Below are positions 35,149 through 44,037 of a stretch of DNA of 64,000 nucleotides, piece after piece. A program made the position numbers and the translations under genes. Location of the stretch: NCBI GenBank assembly GCA_963749825.1, contig CAVVOI010000012.1, positions 1,612,001-1,676,000 on the forward strand, in the 5' to 3' direction. The stretch's first letter is position 1. Each line of letters begins with the position of its first letter. The notes beneath the pieces are model-generated. The model made no database searches and was not told the DNA's origin. It worked only from the letters and a program-made list of their open reading frames with translations. This DNA comes from UBA11865 sp963749825. GTDB lineage: Bacteria; Chloroflexota; Anaerolineae; Promineifilales; Promineifilaceae.

Positions 35149-38100
35149 ATGAGCATATCATCGCGCTTAAGTAACTCCAGCCGTTGGTGGCGGACGCCTA
35201 TCTACTTGCTAATAGTCACCTTGTTTGGTGTGATGTTGATCACACCCTTGCTGCGCTGGACCAGCATTCCTTGCACGGACGATGGTCATTTACTTTACCA
35301 TCGTCTGGCAGCTTTACGTTACGCATGGGAAAGTGGATCAGCCTTCTCGCGCTGGCTTCCCGATGTCGCCTTTGGCTATGGTTATCCGTTCTTCGTCTTT
35401 CGCGAAGCTCCTCCCCTCTATATCGGGCTGATCCCGTTTCTTCTCGGAATACCTTTGCCGGCAACCATCAATATCTTTTTCTCGCTTTGCATCCTCGCCT
35501 CCGGTTGGTTTATGTTTCTATGGGTGCGAGATGTATTCGGCGACAGGGCAGGCATTGTGTCGGCCGTGGCTTATATGTCCGCGCCTTTTTTCTTAACGGA
35601 TATTTTCATACGAGGCATCCAGCCAGAAACTATGGCCCTGGCATTGTTTCCCTTCATATGTTGGATCGGTCGCCGTTTCATGATTTCTGGAACTGCGGCA
35701 ACCTTTCTGGTAAGCGTTGGCGGCATCGCTTTACTGGCACTGAGCCACAATATCTCAATACTCATATTCGCGCCTTTCCTGATCCTTTATCTCTTTCTTG
35801 CCGGAAAGTTGCAGCAAGTGAAATGGCGACTCTTACTTACTCGCTGGGCGCTCGTAATCATTTTGGGGTTGGGCCTAAGTGCCTATTACATCGTTCCTGC
35901 ATTGTTAGAGCTGGACGAGATCACCATCAACCAGTCCGTTAACAGGCGGAACAATGACTTTCGCTTCAATTTTGCCACGGTAGATGAATTATTTGCGCCG
36001 GTTTCACCCGAAGATCCCACACTACTGAACCCGCCATTCCTTCTTCGTCTTGGCTTGGTACCGGTCGGGCTTGCCCTGATAGGTCTGCTCAGCGTGTTAT
36101 GGAATAAGACCCTTGAGAGACGAGGCCATATCTATTTCATGGCCTTGACAGCGGTCATCCTATTATTCATGACCCTGGAATTTTCGTTGCCCTTTTGGGA
36201 GCGATTACCACTGATAAGATTCGTGCAATTTCCCTGGCGCTTTGTCGGCCGGGCCGCTTTGCCCATTGCATTCCTAGCTGGCGCACCATTCTCCCGGGCC
36301 ATCGAATCGATAGCCCAACCAAGCCTAGTACGACGTTATGGTTGGCTGCTGGCCATCACCGCTATTATCTTACTATCCTTTGAGGCATTACCGCTGCTGT
36401 ATCCGGCTAATTGCCAGGGTGACCCATATCCCTCAATTAACTCAGTCCATAGTTATGAACGTAGTTCTGGCCTGGTAGGCGTTGATCCAGAGGGTAGCTA
36501 TTTTCCAGTAACGGTTCAAATCAGGCCCGATGGTTCGTCTTTAGAAGCAGACTACCAGGCTGGCAGACAGCCCCAACGATTTGATCAATCGGTGTTGCCA
36601 ATGGATACCAGCCTACTAAACGTCGAATACAAAACAATTGGAGCCAAAATCTTATTGGATAGTCCAGTCCCTTTTAAAGCCCGCTATCTTAGCTTCGCTT
36701 TCCCCGGCTGGGTCGCGACTGTGGACGGTCAAGAGGTACCGATTTCACCCAGCCAACCCGAAGGGCTCATTACCTTTTCTGTTCCGGCCGGGGAACATGT
36801 CATCGAGATCCGGTGGCAGACCACACCATTACGAAGTGTCTTCATGTTTGTGTCGTTGGCCGCATTGTTGGGTGTGGCTATCACAGCTGTGTTTTTGATT
36901 AGAAATCAACCCGTTAGATCTACAGGCCAGCATATAGAAAAACCGCCGTCATCGGTCCCAAGCCCTTCGAGTAACAGGTTGTTAATCTCGTTATTGCTAT
37001 TGGCTCTGTTTATTTTGGGCTTCAAAATTTTAATCGTCGATCGAGTCGAAACACCTTTCCGGCGAGATAGTTCTCCGCCGGTTACGTACCCATCCCAATT
37101 AGCGGCAGCGGAGCTACAATTGGCTGGTCATAAATTAAGTCAGACGAGCGTTGCCGCTGGCGATTCCTTTGATATCGATTTAGCCTGGTTGGCAACTGAA
37201 ACACCTGGTGTCAAATACCAATCTAATATCTGGTTAGCCGGACCAGAGGGATTGACCTGGAGCGACAAAGAGACCACCCGACCGCGCACCCTAGAGGAGA
37301 CCAGTCCGACAACCTTCTGGCTGCCCGGTCATTGGGCTTGGGACAGCCGCGAGGTAGAAGTGTTGCCGGGCACGCCTCCTGGCCAATACGATATCGTCTT
37401 AACCTTGTTCGACAAGGCGGACCTGCAGCCGGTTACCCTAACAAGTACGGACGGTGTCGTGGTGGGACCAACGGCCGTCATCGGGCAGATCGAAGTAACT
37501 CGGCCTGAATCTGGACCTGATTTTAATCCCCAATTTTCATCTCAAGAGACGATCAATGGCCTAACTTTAATGGGATATAACCTCGATCGCGCCGTGGCCG
37601 CACCTGGTGAGCAACTGCTGCTAACTTTCTTTTGGGAGAAACCGGCCGGCTTCTCGCCTTCACCCTCAGGCCTTGAATTGACGCTCCAAGATGAAGCGGG
37701 CGATACTAGCGAGATTTGGCTACTGGATCCAGTCAGGGCCAGTTACCCGCCGGAAGAATGGCAAGAGGGCGAACGGCTTCGGGGGCAGCATGTGCTACGG
37801 CTCCCGGCCGGCCTGGATGATGGCGACTATCGATTCTTTCTGGAGGGCATACCCCTTGAATCCCTTGAGATCATAGGACCTGAACGCCTGTTCGAAGCCC
37901 CGTCGTATGATATAGCCCTTCAGGCTAATTTCGACGACCAGGTTGAATTGGAAGGCTATACCATCAAAGGCGAACAATCTTTAACGGAAGGACCTGTGAC
38001 AATAACACTCATTTGGCGGGGGCTGAATGAAATGCCGGTGAGCTATCGAATTTTTATCCATCTCGTGGATGAACAAGGACGATTATTAGCCCAATCTGAT

Positions 38101-38298
38101 GCCGAACCGGCCGGCTGGCTCCGGCCAACCACTGGTTGGGCTCCAGGCGAATATATCATCGACAAACATCAATTGATGATTCCGGCCGAGTTTCTAGAGG
38201 ACCAACTATCGGTCAACGTTGGAATGTATGATGCCCAAACGGGTGAGAGGCTTCCAGTCAATGGTGGGGAATACATCTCCTTGCCCTTCCCAAAGTAA
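35149..38298 (+). CDS. Large polytopic membrane glycosyltransferase-like protein
   Basis: A 1049-residue protein. Residues 1-420 hold about ten transmembrane helices with a first extracytoplasmic loop TSIPCTDDGHLLYHRL, whose acidic pair resembles the catalytic Asp loop of GT-C enzymes. FGYGYPFFVFREAPPLY and a conserved LSHNISILIFAPF follow. Residues 430-560 form a soluble domain with GWVATVDGQEVPI, typical of YfhO-like or 6-pyruvoyl-tetrahydropterin-synthase-related membrane proteins. Another hydrophobic pair lies at about 565-640. The last 400 residues are beta-rich repeats (for instance LQLAGHKLSQTSVAAGDSFD and LTLMGYNLDRAVAAPGEQLL), probably extracellular. It is likely the lipid-linked sugar transferase of this cluster. 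Confidence 0.75.
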   Translation: MSISSRLSNSSRWWRTPIYLLIVTLFGVMLITPLLRWTSIPCTDDGHLLYHRLAALRYAWESGSAFSRWLPDVAFGYGYPFFVFREAPPLYIGLIPFLLGIPLPATINIFFSLCILASGWFMFLWVRDVFGDRAGIVSAVAYMSAPFFLTDIFIRGIQPETMALALFPFICWIGRRFMISGTAATFLVSVGGIALLALSHNISILIFAPFLILYLFLAGKLQQVKWRLLLTRWALVIILGLGLSAYYIVPALLELDEITINQSVNRRNNDFRFNFATVDELFAPVSPEDPTLLNPPFLLRLGLVPVGLALIGLLSVLWNKTLERRGHIYFMALTAVILLFMTLEFSLPFWERLPLIRFVQFPWRFVGRAALPIAFLAGAPFSRAIESIAQPSLVRRYGWLLAITAIILLSFEALPLLYPANCQGDPYPSINSVHSYERSSGLVGVDPEGSYFPVTVQIRPDGSSLEADYQAGRQPQRFDQSVLPMDTSLLNVEYKTIGAKILLDSPVPFKARYLSFAFPGWVATVDGQEVPISPSQPEGLITFSVPAGEHVIEIRWQTTPLRSVFMFVSLAALLGVAITAVFLIRNQPVRSTGQHIEKPPSSVPSPSSNRLLISLLLLALFILGFKILIVDRVETPFRRDSSPPVTYPSQLAAAELQLAGHKLSQTSVAAGDSFDIDLAWLATETPGVKYQSNIWLAGPEGLTWSDKETTRPRTLEETSPTTFWLPGHWAWDSREVEVLPGTPPGQYDIVLTLFDKADLQPVTLTSTDGVVVGPTAVIGQIEVTRPESGPDFNPQFSSQETINGLTLMGYNLDRAVAAPGEQLLLTFFWEKPAGFSPSPSGLELTLQDEAGDTSEIWLLDPVRASYPPEEWQEGERLRGQHVLRLPAGLDDGDYRFFLEGIPLESLEIIGPERLFEAPSYDIALQANFDDQVELEGYTIKGEQSLTEGPVTITLIWRGLNEMPVSYRIFIHLVDEQGRLLAQSDAEPAGWLRPTTGWAPGEYIIDKHQLMIPAEFLEDQLSVNVGMYDAQTGERLPVNGGEYISLPFPK

Positions 38299-38470
38299 GA
38301 TAATTAAGCGTGCAACGGTCCCAAATTTTTGGAAAAATGCCTAGGGAAATTCGACTGTAGGATTCATAAATAGCATTTGTCAGAATATGATGTCGATGAT
38401 ATCATTCACTCCTTGGCCCGCCTGGCGGGCTATCTTTGTGATAAAAAGAGTTTTAGGTGGAGAATTCACC

Positions 38471-38824
38471 ATGTCAGATTTACTATTGAGATCATTCGAT
38501 GTGCCGGCTAATGAGAATTTACCCCAATTGCGACCGGGCGATAGCGTAACCGTCCATTTGCGAATCGTTGAGGGCAAAAGAGAACGAATTCAGCTAGTTC
38601 GAGGCACCGTCATACGAATCAGAAAAAGTGGAAATCAAGCCAATTTTACAGTACGCCGTATAGCAGCAAATGGCATAGGCGTCGAGCGGACATTTTTATT
38701 ACGATCCCATCGCATCGAAAAAATCGAAGTTCATCGTCACGCTCATATTCGGCGTGCACAATTGTATTTTCTGCGAAAACGAACCGGTAAATCAGCGCGG
38801 TTGCGAGAAAAACGATTCGTCTAA
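38471..38824 (+). CDS. rplS: 50S ribosomal protein L19
   Basis: A 117-residue large-subunit protein at the interface with 30S. I start at ATG 38471, behind AGGTGGAG at about 38456-38463; a longer frame from 38387 has no ribosome site. Family features: LPQLRPGDSVTVHLRIVEG, RERIQLVRGTVIRIRKSG, FTVRRIAANGIGVERTFLLR, HRIEKIEVHRHAHIRRAQLY and FLRKRTGKSARLREKR. It is not accompanied by trmD or rimM, its usual neighbours, and is followed by a terminator. Confidence 0.95.
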   Translation: MSDLLLRSFDVPANENLPQLRPGDSVTVHLRIVEGKRERIQLVRGTVIRIRKSGNQANFTVRRIAANGIGVERTFLLRSHRIEKIEVHRHAHIRRAQLYFLRKRTGKSARLREKRFV

Positions 38825-38878
38825 AGCCGGCACATACTTAATACCTGTAAACTGGTTCAATTGAAAAAGATAATTTGG

Positions 38879-38912
38879 GGGTGAAAGCGATGTGGCTTTC
38901 ACCCTCTTTTTT
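38879..38912 (+). terminator. Rho-independent terminator of rplS
   Basis: GGGTGAAAGC at 38879-38888, a six-base loop, GCTTTCACCC at 38895-38904, then TCTTTTTT. The 10-base stem is perfect. Confidence 0.92.
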
Positions 38913-38951
38913 ATTCAAATATCAGTAGAGTTCAATCAAGATCGATATAAC

Positions 38952-39701
38952 ATGGTTACCTTTCGACCCTTAATCGGCTGTACTACCTACAGAAAGCGCG
39001 TGTCCCAAAAGCGGCCCATCGATATCTATGGCTTGATGCCTTCTTACACGGAGGCGATCACGGCTGCCGGAGGAATTCCTTTGCTCATACCCTTGGGCCT
39101 GAGCGATGAAGACCTTAAAAGCATCTTCGAGCGTCTTGACGGCATTGTGTTGCCCGGCGGAGGGGATGTTTCACCTGATGTCTATAATGGGCGCAAGAAT
39201 GTCAGAATGGACGGTATAGATAGGGAAAGGGATCAAGTGGAATTGTTCATGGCCCGAGCAGCTGTGGAAGAACAGAAGCCATTTTTAGCCATCTGCCGCG
39301 GAATTCAAGTCCTCAATGTCGCCTTAGGCGGGACGCTCTGGGAAGATGTGATGAGCTTAGTGCCAGGTGCAATGAATCACGATTCACCGGATTCCGTACC
39401 GCGCAATCATTTGGCCCATACCATCTCTATAGATGCTGGCACTTCAATCGCCCGCATCATGGGAACTACAAATAGTTGGGTCAATAGCATTCACCACCAG
39501 GCCATTCGAGATGTGGCTCCTGATCTGGAAGTGACAGCTCTTGCGCCAGATGGCATCATTGAAGCGGCAGAGGTTACGAATCATCCCTTCGCCATCGGCG
39601 TTCAATGGCACCCGGAAAATCTCATATGGGATGATCCAACGATGTTGAAACTATTTTCCGGCTTGGTGGAAACGGCCGCCAGGCAACCGTCAAAAGTATA
39701 A
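38952..39701 (+). CDS. Gamma-glutamyl-gamma-aminobutyrate hydrolase family (class I amidotransferase)
   Basis: A 249-residue peptidase C26/PuuD-like hydrolase. FLAICRGIQVLNVALGG carries the nucleophilic Cys in the nucleophile elbow, and FAIGVQWHPENL the His and Glu of the triad. LPGGGDVSPDVYNG is the oxyanion-side loop. Such enzymes remove gamma-glutamyl groups from putrescine or GABA derivatives. No other putrescine genes are nearby, so the substrate is uncertain. I use ATG 38952 (MVTFRPLIGCTTYRK), because a longer frame would begin inside the rplS terminator. Confidence 0.85.
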   Translation: MVTFRPLIGCTTYRKRVSQKRPIDIYGLMPSYTEAITAAGGIPLLIPLGLSDEDLKSIFERLDGIVLPGGGDVSPDVYNGRKNVRMDGIDRERDQVELFMARAAVEEQKPFLAICRGIQVLNVALGGTLWEDVMSLVPGAMNHDSPDSVPRNHLAHTISIDAGTSIARIMGTTNSWVNSIHHQAIRDVAPDLEVTALAPDGIIEAAEVTNHPFAIGVQWHPENLIWDDPTMLKLFSGLVETAARQPSKV

Positions 39702-39826
39702 TGTTTGAAACAGTTCCCGTTTTTGCCAGATTGGAATTTATGGGACTGATTCACCTCGAGATACTTCGGCTCTTCCAAAAGTGAATATCTCATCTAAGAG
39801 TCGTTGGGCGTTAAATTGATTGAACA

Positions 39827-40654
39827 GTGTTCCAAGAATTTGACAAAGGGATAGGCATATTAGATTCGGGTGTGGGGGGGCTTTCCGTTCTACGCTATAT
39901 CCGAGAACTATTGCCGGATGAAGACCTGCTGTATTTTGCAGACCAGGCCCATGTTCCTTATGGACCACGCCCAGCGGCCGAAATCATCGAATTTAGCGCT
40001 GAAATAACCCGGTTTTTGTTGGCCCAGGGGAACAAGATGATCGTTGTGGCCTGTAATACGGCATCGGCCGCGGCGCTTAATCATTTACGGCTTAATTTTC
40101 CAGAAGTGCCCTTCGTAGGTATGGAGCCCGCGGTAAAACCAGGTTCTAGGCAAACTCAGCAAGGAAAGATCGGAGTATTGGCTACAGTCGGCACATTCGG
40201 CAGTTCAAGATACGCCAATCTAATGGCTCGTTATGCACAGGGCGTGGTGGCCTATGAGGATCCTTGCCCTGGCCTAGTCCAGCAGATTGAAGCTGGCCAG
40301 CTAGAAGGCGCAAAGACCGAGCAGATCCTGCATAAGGCCTTGGGACCCATGCTGGCTGTTGGCGTCGATACCGTGATCCTCGGCTGCACGCATTATCCTT
40401 TCGTCCTGCCCCTAATCCAGCGAATAGCCGGACCAGATGTGGTCATCATCGACCCGGCACCGGCCGTCGCTCGCCAGGTAAAAAGAGTGCTCCAGAAGCC
40501 ACAATTAGAGCAGCATCATTCAAAGGCCGGTACTGTACGCGCGTACACAACTGGTGATGCTGATCTTCTAGAGAGATTGAGTTCCCAACTTCTCGAACAG
40601 CCCATTCCTACGACCGCCATTACTTGGAGCAAATCCCGGCTGCAGCCCGGCTGA
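39827..40654 (+). CDS. murI: Glutamate racemase
   Basis: A 275-residue cofactor-independent racemase making D-glutamate for peptidoglycan. GIGILDSGVGGLSVLRYI has the Asp and Ser of the active site. VVACNTASAAALNHL and LGCTHYPFVLPLI carry the two catalytic Cys residues, about 110 apart. PYGPRPAAEIIEFSAEI is also conserved. The start is GTG at 39827. There is no convincing Shine-Dalgarno sequence, but TAAATT about ten bases before it could be a -10 box. Confidence 0.93.
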   Translation: MFQEFDKGIGILDSGVGGLSVLRYIRELLPDEDLLYFADQAHVPYGPRPAAEIIEFSAEITRFLLAQGNKMIVVACNTASAAALNHLRLNFPEVPFVGMEPAVKPGSRQTQQGKIGVLATVGTFGSSRYANLMARYAQGVVAYEDPCPGLVQQIEAGQLEGAKTEQILHKALGPMLAVGVDTVILGCTHYPFVLPLIQRIAGPDVVIIDPAPAVARQVKRVLQKPQLEQHHSKAGTVRAYTTGDADLLERLSSQLLEQPIPTTAITWSKSRLQPG

Positions 40655-40727
40655 AACCGTTGTTTTTTCTGGTCGATCTCTATACCTGTTAAAGACCACC
40701 GGGGTCGATTATTCAGGAGAAGATAAG

Positions 40728-40733
40728 TATAAT
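40728..40733 (+). promoter_or_regulatory. -10 box next to the start of the PPOX-like gene
   Basis: A perfect TATAAT ends nine bases before the ATG at 40743. The -35 region is weak. This predicts a leader of at most two or three bases. Confidence 0.45.
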
Positions 40734-40742
40734 CCGGGGTGC

Positions 40743-41162
40743 ATGCGACGAAACCCGGCGCGTTGGCGCGCCTTGGATGCCCGTCTAGGACGGGAGATGG
40801 CCATCTGGGTAGTCACGGTGCGCGGTGATGGCCGCCCGCACATGGTACCCATATGGTTTATCTGGTTAGATAACCGGATTTATATTGCTACTGGAACTGA
40901 CACCCAGAAGTTCGCCAACTTACGAGTCAATCAATCGGTATCCCTTGCCCTGCCCGATACCAATAACGTCCTGATTCTGGAAGGCGAAGCTCATGCTGCC
41001 GATCGGAAAACCACTGACAAGTTGGCCGAGTATTTTCATAACAAATATGAGTGGGATTTTCGTTTTGACGAAGATGCCGACTGGCGATTAGTTGAGATTA
41101 CGCCGCTAAAGATCATGGCCTGGGGTGATGGTTATGAAGATGAGGGTATTAGGATCTGGTAA
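40743..41162 (+). CDS. Pyridoxamine 5'-phosphate oxidase-like (FMN/F420 split-barrel) protein
   Basis: A 139-residue split-barrel flavoprotein-like enzyme. Residues 15-70 (AIWVVTVRGDGRPHMVPIWF, then RIYIATGTDTQKFANLRVNQ) match the flavin or deazaflavin binding core of PPOX-family proteins. VLILEGEAHAADRKT and LVEITPLKIMAWG complete the barrel. These small proteins include F420-dependent reductases and heme or FMN binders, and the sequence alone does not decide which. It stands alone, without a ribosome site and with a -10 box almost at its start. Confidence 0.8.
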   Translation: MRRNPARWRALDARLGREMAIWVVTVRGDGRPHMVPIWFIWLDNRIYIATGTDTQKFANLRVNQSVSLALPDTNNVLILEGEAHAADRKTTDKLAEYFHNKYEWDFRFDEDADWRLVEITPLKIMAWGDGYEDEGIRIW

Positions 41163-41378
41163 CTAATACCTGGTATCGTATCAATCTTATAGGAATCATA
41201 CTCTAATCGATTATACTGAGTGCCATTTTGAACGATGGCCTATCTAAAAACAATAACTATTGAAGGCCGTTGCATTTTGAGATGTGACTGGTCTACAAGA
41301 TCGTTTTTTGAAGCAGGCACTTTTTCAGTTGACGACTTATGAATTGTCGAAACTGAGAGGAAATACGAGGTTTAGCAA

Positions 41379-43862
41379 ATGCGATTCGACAGATTTACTG
41401 AGCGCGCCCAGGATGCGGCCGCTCGTGCTTATGAACTGGTCCAGCGTTACGGGCACACGCAAGTGGATACCGAACATCTATTTCTGGCCTTGTTGGAACA
41501 ATCTGATGGCGCTGTACCCCAACTTTTGGACCTACTAACCGTAGATGTGGCAGCCATGCAGGCTCGAGTTGATGAAGAACTCAGGTCAAGTCCAAAAGTG
41601 GCCGTTTATGGCGGCGGCGTCGGACAAATCTTTTATACGCCGCGCATCCGTACGGTTCTTGAATTAGCCCAGGGCGAGGCGAATCGTTTAAAGGATGAAT
41701 TCATCTCCACTGAGCACATATTTCTGGCCATATTGAGCGAACGTAACACGCCGGCCGCGCGTATCTTGCAGGAATTCGCCGTTACCCGGGAACGGGTGCT
41801 AGAAGGCATCAAGAGCTTGCGGGGCGGCCAACGAGTGACCGACCGGCAATCGGAAAGTCGCTACCGCACCTTGGATAAATATAGCCGCGACCTGACCCAG
41901 CTTGCCCTCGAAGGAAAGCTGGATCCGGTCATCGGCCGCGATCAGGAAATATTGCGGGTGATACAGGTGCTCAGCCGGCGGACAAAAAACAACCCGGTGC
42001 TCATCGGCGATGCCGGCGTTGGCAAAACAGCCATCGTCGAGGGCCTGGCCCAAAAGATCAACGAAAGTGATGTTCCGGAAAACCTTTTGAACAAACGCGT
42101 GGTATCCCTAGACCTGGGCGCCATGATCGCCGGCAGTCGATTCCGTGGAGAGTTTGAGGAACGATTAAAAGCGGCCATGGAGGAGATTCAGCGCGCCCAG
42201 GGCGAGATCATCCTCTTCATCGACGAATTGCACACAGTCGTCGGCGCAGGCGCTGCTCAAGGCGCGATGGATGCCAGCAACATGATGAAACCGGCCCTGG
42301 CGCGGGGTGAGTTGCAATGTGTAGGCGCCACGACCATGGATGAATACCGGCAATATATTGAGCGCGATAGCGCCTTGGAACGCCGCTTTGCGCCGGTATT
42401 TGTCGATGAACCCTCGGTAGATGAAACCATTGAGATGTTGGTGGGCTTGAGGGATCGTTACGAAGCCCACCACCAGGTGACCTATGCCACTGAAGCCCTG
42501 GTGGCGGCAGCGAAACTTTCCGATCGCTATGTCAACGATCGCCAGCTACCTGACAAAGCCATCGACCTGATTGACGAGGCGGCAGCCAAATTGCGGGTCG
42601 CTTTGTACACCCTTCCACACGAACTGAAGGAGCTTAAAAAAGAAGTCGATCATCTCAAGCTTGAAGAGGAAGAAGCGCATACCGTTCGTGATTATGAACG
42701 GGCAGCGATCAAGCGGGCCGACCGGATTCGTTTCGAATCGGAGTTCGAAGAGAAGCGCAGCGCCTGGCAAACGGAAAATATGTTGGATGAAGTGGTAGAC
42801 ACGGACGATATCGCCGAAGTTATCGCCGCCTGGACCGGCATACCGGTCACCCAACTCATGGAAACGGAGGCTGAAAAGCTGCTGCAGATGGAAGAACGGC
42901 TGCACGAACGTATCGTGGGCCAGGAACAGGCCGTGGCTGCCCTTTCGGACGCCATCCGTAGAAGCCGCTCTGGCTTAAGCGACCCCCGCCGGCCGATTGG
43001 CTCCTTTATCTTCTTAGGCAGCTCCGGCGTCGGCAAAACAGAACTGGCCAAAGCTTTGGCCGATTTCATGTTTGACGACGAAGATGCCCTGATCCGCGTG
43101 GACATGAGCGAATTTCGGGAGCAACATACCGTCAGCAGATTATTTGGCGCGCCTCCCGGCTATATCGGCTACGATCAAGGTGGCCAATTAACAGAACAAG
43201 TAAGGCGCCGGCCCTACAGCGTCGTCTTATTCGACGAGATTGAGAAAGCCCATCCTGATGTCTGGAATGCCTTGTTGCAGCTCCTGGACGACGGTCGGTT
43301 GACCGATGGACAGGGACGCACGGTAAACTTCCGCAACACCATCATCATCATGACCAGCAACGTAGGCACCGCCTTCGTCACCCGCTCGGGTGCGCTCGGC
43401 TTCGCCGGTATGCGCGATTCGCAGGAACAAGCCGACCATAAGCGAATTGAGGAATCGTTGAAAGACACCTTCCGCCCAGAGTTCCTGAACCGCATCGACG
43501 AGATCATCATCTTCCAGCCTTTATCACAGGAAGATGTGATTGAGATCGTCGAGCTCCAGATGAAAGAAGTCCGCAGCCGCCTCGAAGAGCATGGTCTGAA
43601 GATCGAATTGACCGCTGCAGCTGAAAGCTGGCTGGCCGAGCAAGGCTATGACCAGGATTTTGGCGCCCGGCCGTTAAAACGAGCCCTGCAACGCTATGTA
43701 GAAAGCCCGCTTTCTGTAAAGCTGCTCCAGGGGGAATTCAAAAAGGACGACCAAGTCCTCGTCGACGCAGAAGACAACCAACTGGTATTCAAACATCAGA
43801 ACGAAATTGCTGTCGAAGAGGTTGTTGATGGAGAATCGGTCGAAGAAGTAGCCGCCGGATAG
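41379..43862 (+). CDS. clpC: AAA+ unfoldase ClpC (ATP-dependent Clp protease ATPase)
   Basis: An 827-residue Hsp100 ATPase that unfolds substrates for ClpP. The double N-domain spans residues 1-145 (FTERAQDAAARAYELVQRYG). The first AAA+ module has GDAGVGKT and LFIDELHTVVGAG. The middle domain is short (LKKEVDHLKLEEEEAHTVRD), as in ClpC and not ClpB. The second module has GSSGVGKTELAKALA and LFDEIEKAHPDVWNALLQ. ALGFAGM after SNVGTAF gives an LGF-type loop suitable for docking ClpP. The C-terminal 35 residues are an acidic extension. No clpP or mcsAB gene is in view. It has a long A/T-rich leader and a strong terminator. Confidence 0.9.
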   Translation: MRFDRFTERAQDAAARAYELVQRYGHTQVDTEHLFLALLEQSDGAVPQLLDLLTVDVAAMQARVDEELRSSPKVAVYGGGVGQIFYTPRIRTVLELAQGEANRLKDEFISTEHIFLAILSERNTPAARILQEFAVTRERVLEGIKSLRGGQRVTDRQSESRYRTLDKYSRDLTQLALEGKLDPVIGRDQEILRVIQVLSRRTKNNPVLIGDAGVGKTAIVEGLAQKINESDVPENLLNKRVVSLDLGAMIAGSRFRGEFEERLKAAMEEIQRAQGEIILFIDELHTVVGAGAAQGAMDASNMMKPALARGELQCVGATTMDEYRQYIERDSALERRFAPVFVDEPSVDETIEMLVGLRDRYEAHHQVTYATEALVAAAKLSDRYVNDRQLPDKAIDLIDEAAAKLRVALYTLPHELKELKKEVDHLKLEEEEAHTVRDYERAAIKRADRIRFESEFEEKRSAWQTENMLDEVVDTDDIAEVIAAWTGIPVTQLMETEAEKLLQMEERLHERIVGQEQAVAALSDAIRRSRSGLSDPRRPIGSFIFLGSSGVGKTELAKALADFMFDDEDALIRVDMSEFREQHTVSRLFGAPPGYIGYDQGGQLTEQVRRRPYSVVLFDEIEKAHPDVWNALLQLLDDGRLTDGQGRTVNFRNTIIIMTSNVGTAFVTRSGALGFAGMRDSQEQADHKRIEESLKDTFRPEFLNRIDEIIIFQPLSQEDVIEIVELQMKEVRSRLEEHGLKIELTAAAESWLAEQGYDQDFGARPLKRALQRYVESPLSVKLLQGEFKKDDQVLVDAEDNQLVFKHQNEIAVEEVVDGESVEEVAAG

Positions 43863-43894
43863 CGATATTTTGCCAAACAGTCAGAATTGAATTC

Positions 43895-43930
43895 AAAAAG
43901 CCTTTCTCCTTAACGAGGAAGGCTTTTTTT
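43895..43930 (+). terminator. Bidirectional terminator between clpC and aroE
   Basis: AAAAAGCCTTTCTC, a short loop, GAGGAAGGCTTTTTTT. A-rich on the left and T-rich on the right, so it can stop clpC on the plus strand and aroE on the minus strand. Confidence 0.85.
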
Positions 43931-44037
43931 TGTGTTCTTTGAAATTCGTTGCGCTTGCCAGCCAGGTCTGTCAATTACTCGAGCAGAACGCGAAGTAGTT
44001 GAACAGTCAAAACAGAGCCCTGTTGAACCACTAGACC

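Noticed and set aside
35184..35942. 252-residue open frame inside the large membrane protein gene
   Set aside because: Out of frame with the clear transmembrane protein and without any family features. Explained as a shadow.
38387..38470. Extended N-terminus of ribosomal protein L19
   Set aside because: The extra 28 residues are not L19-like, and a good ribosome site precedes ATG 38471.
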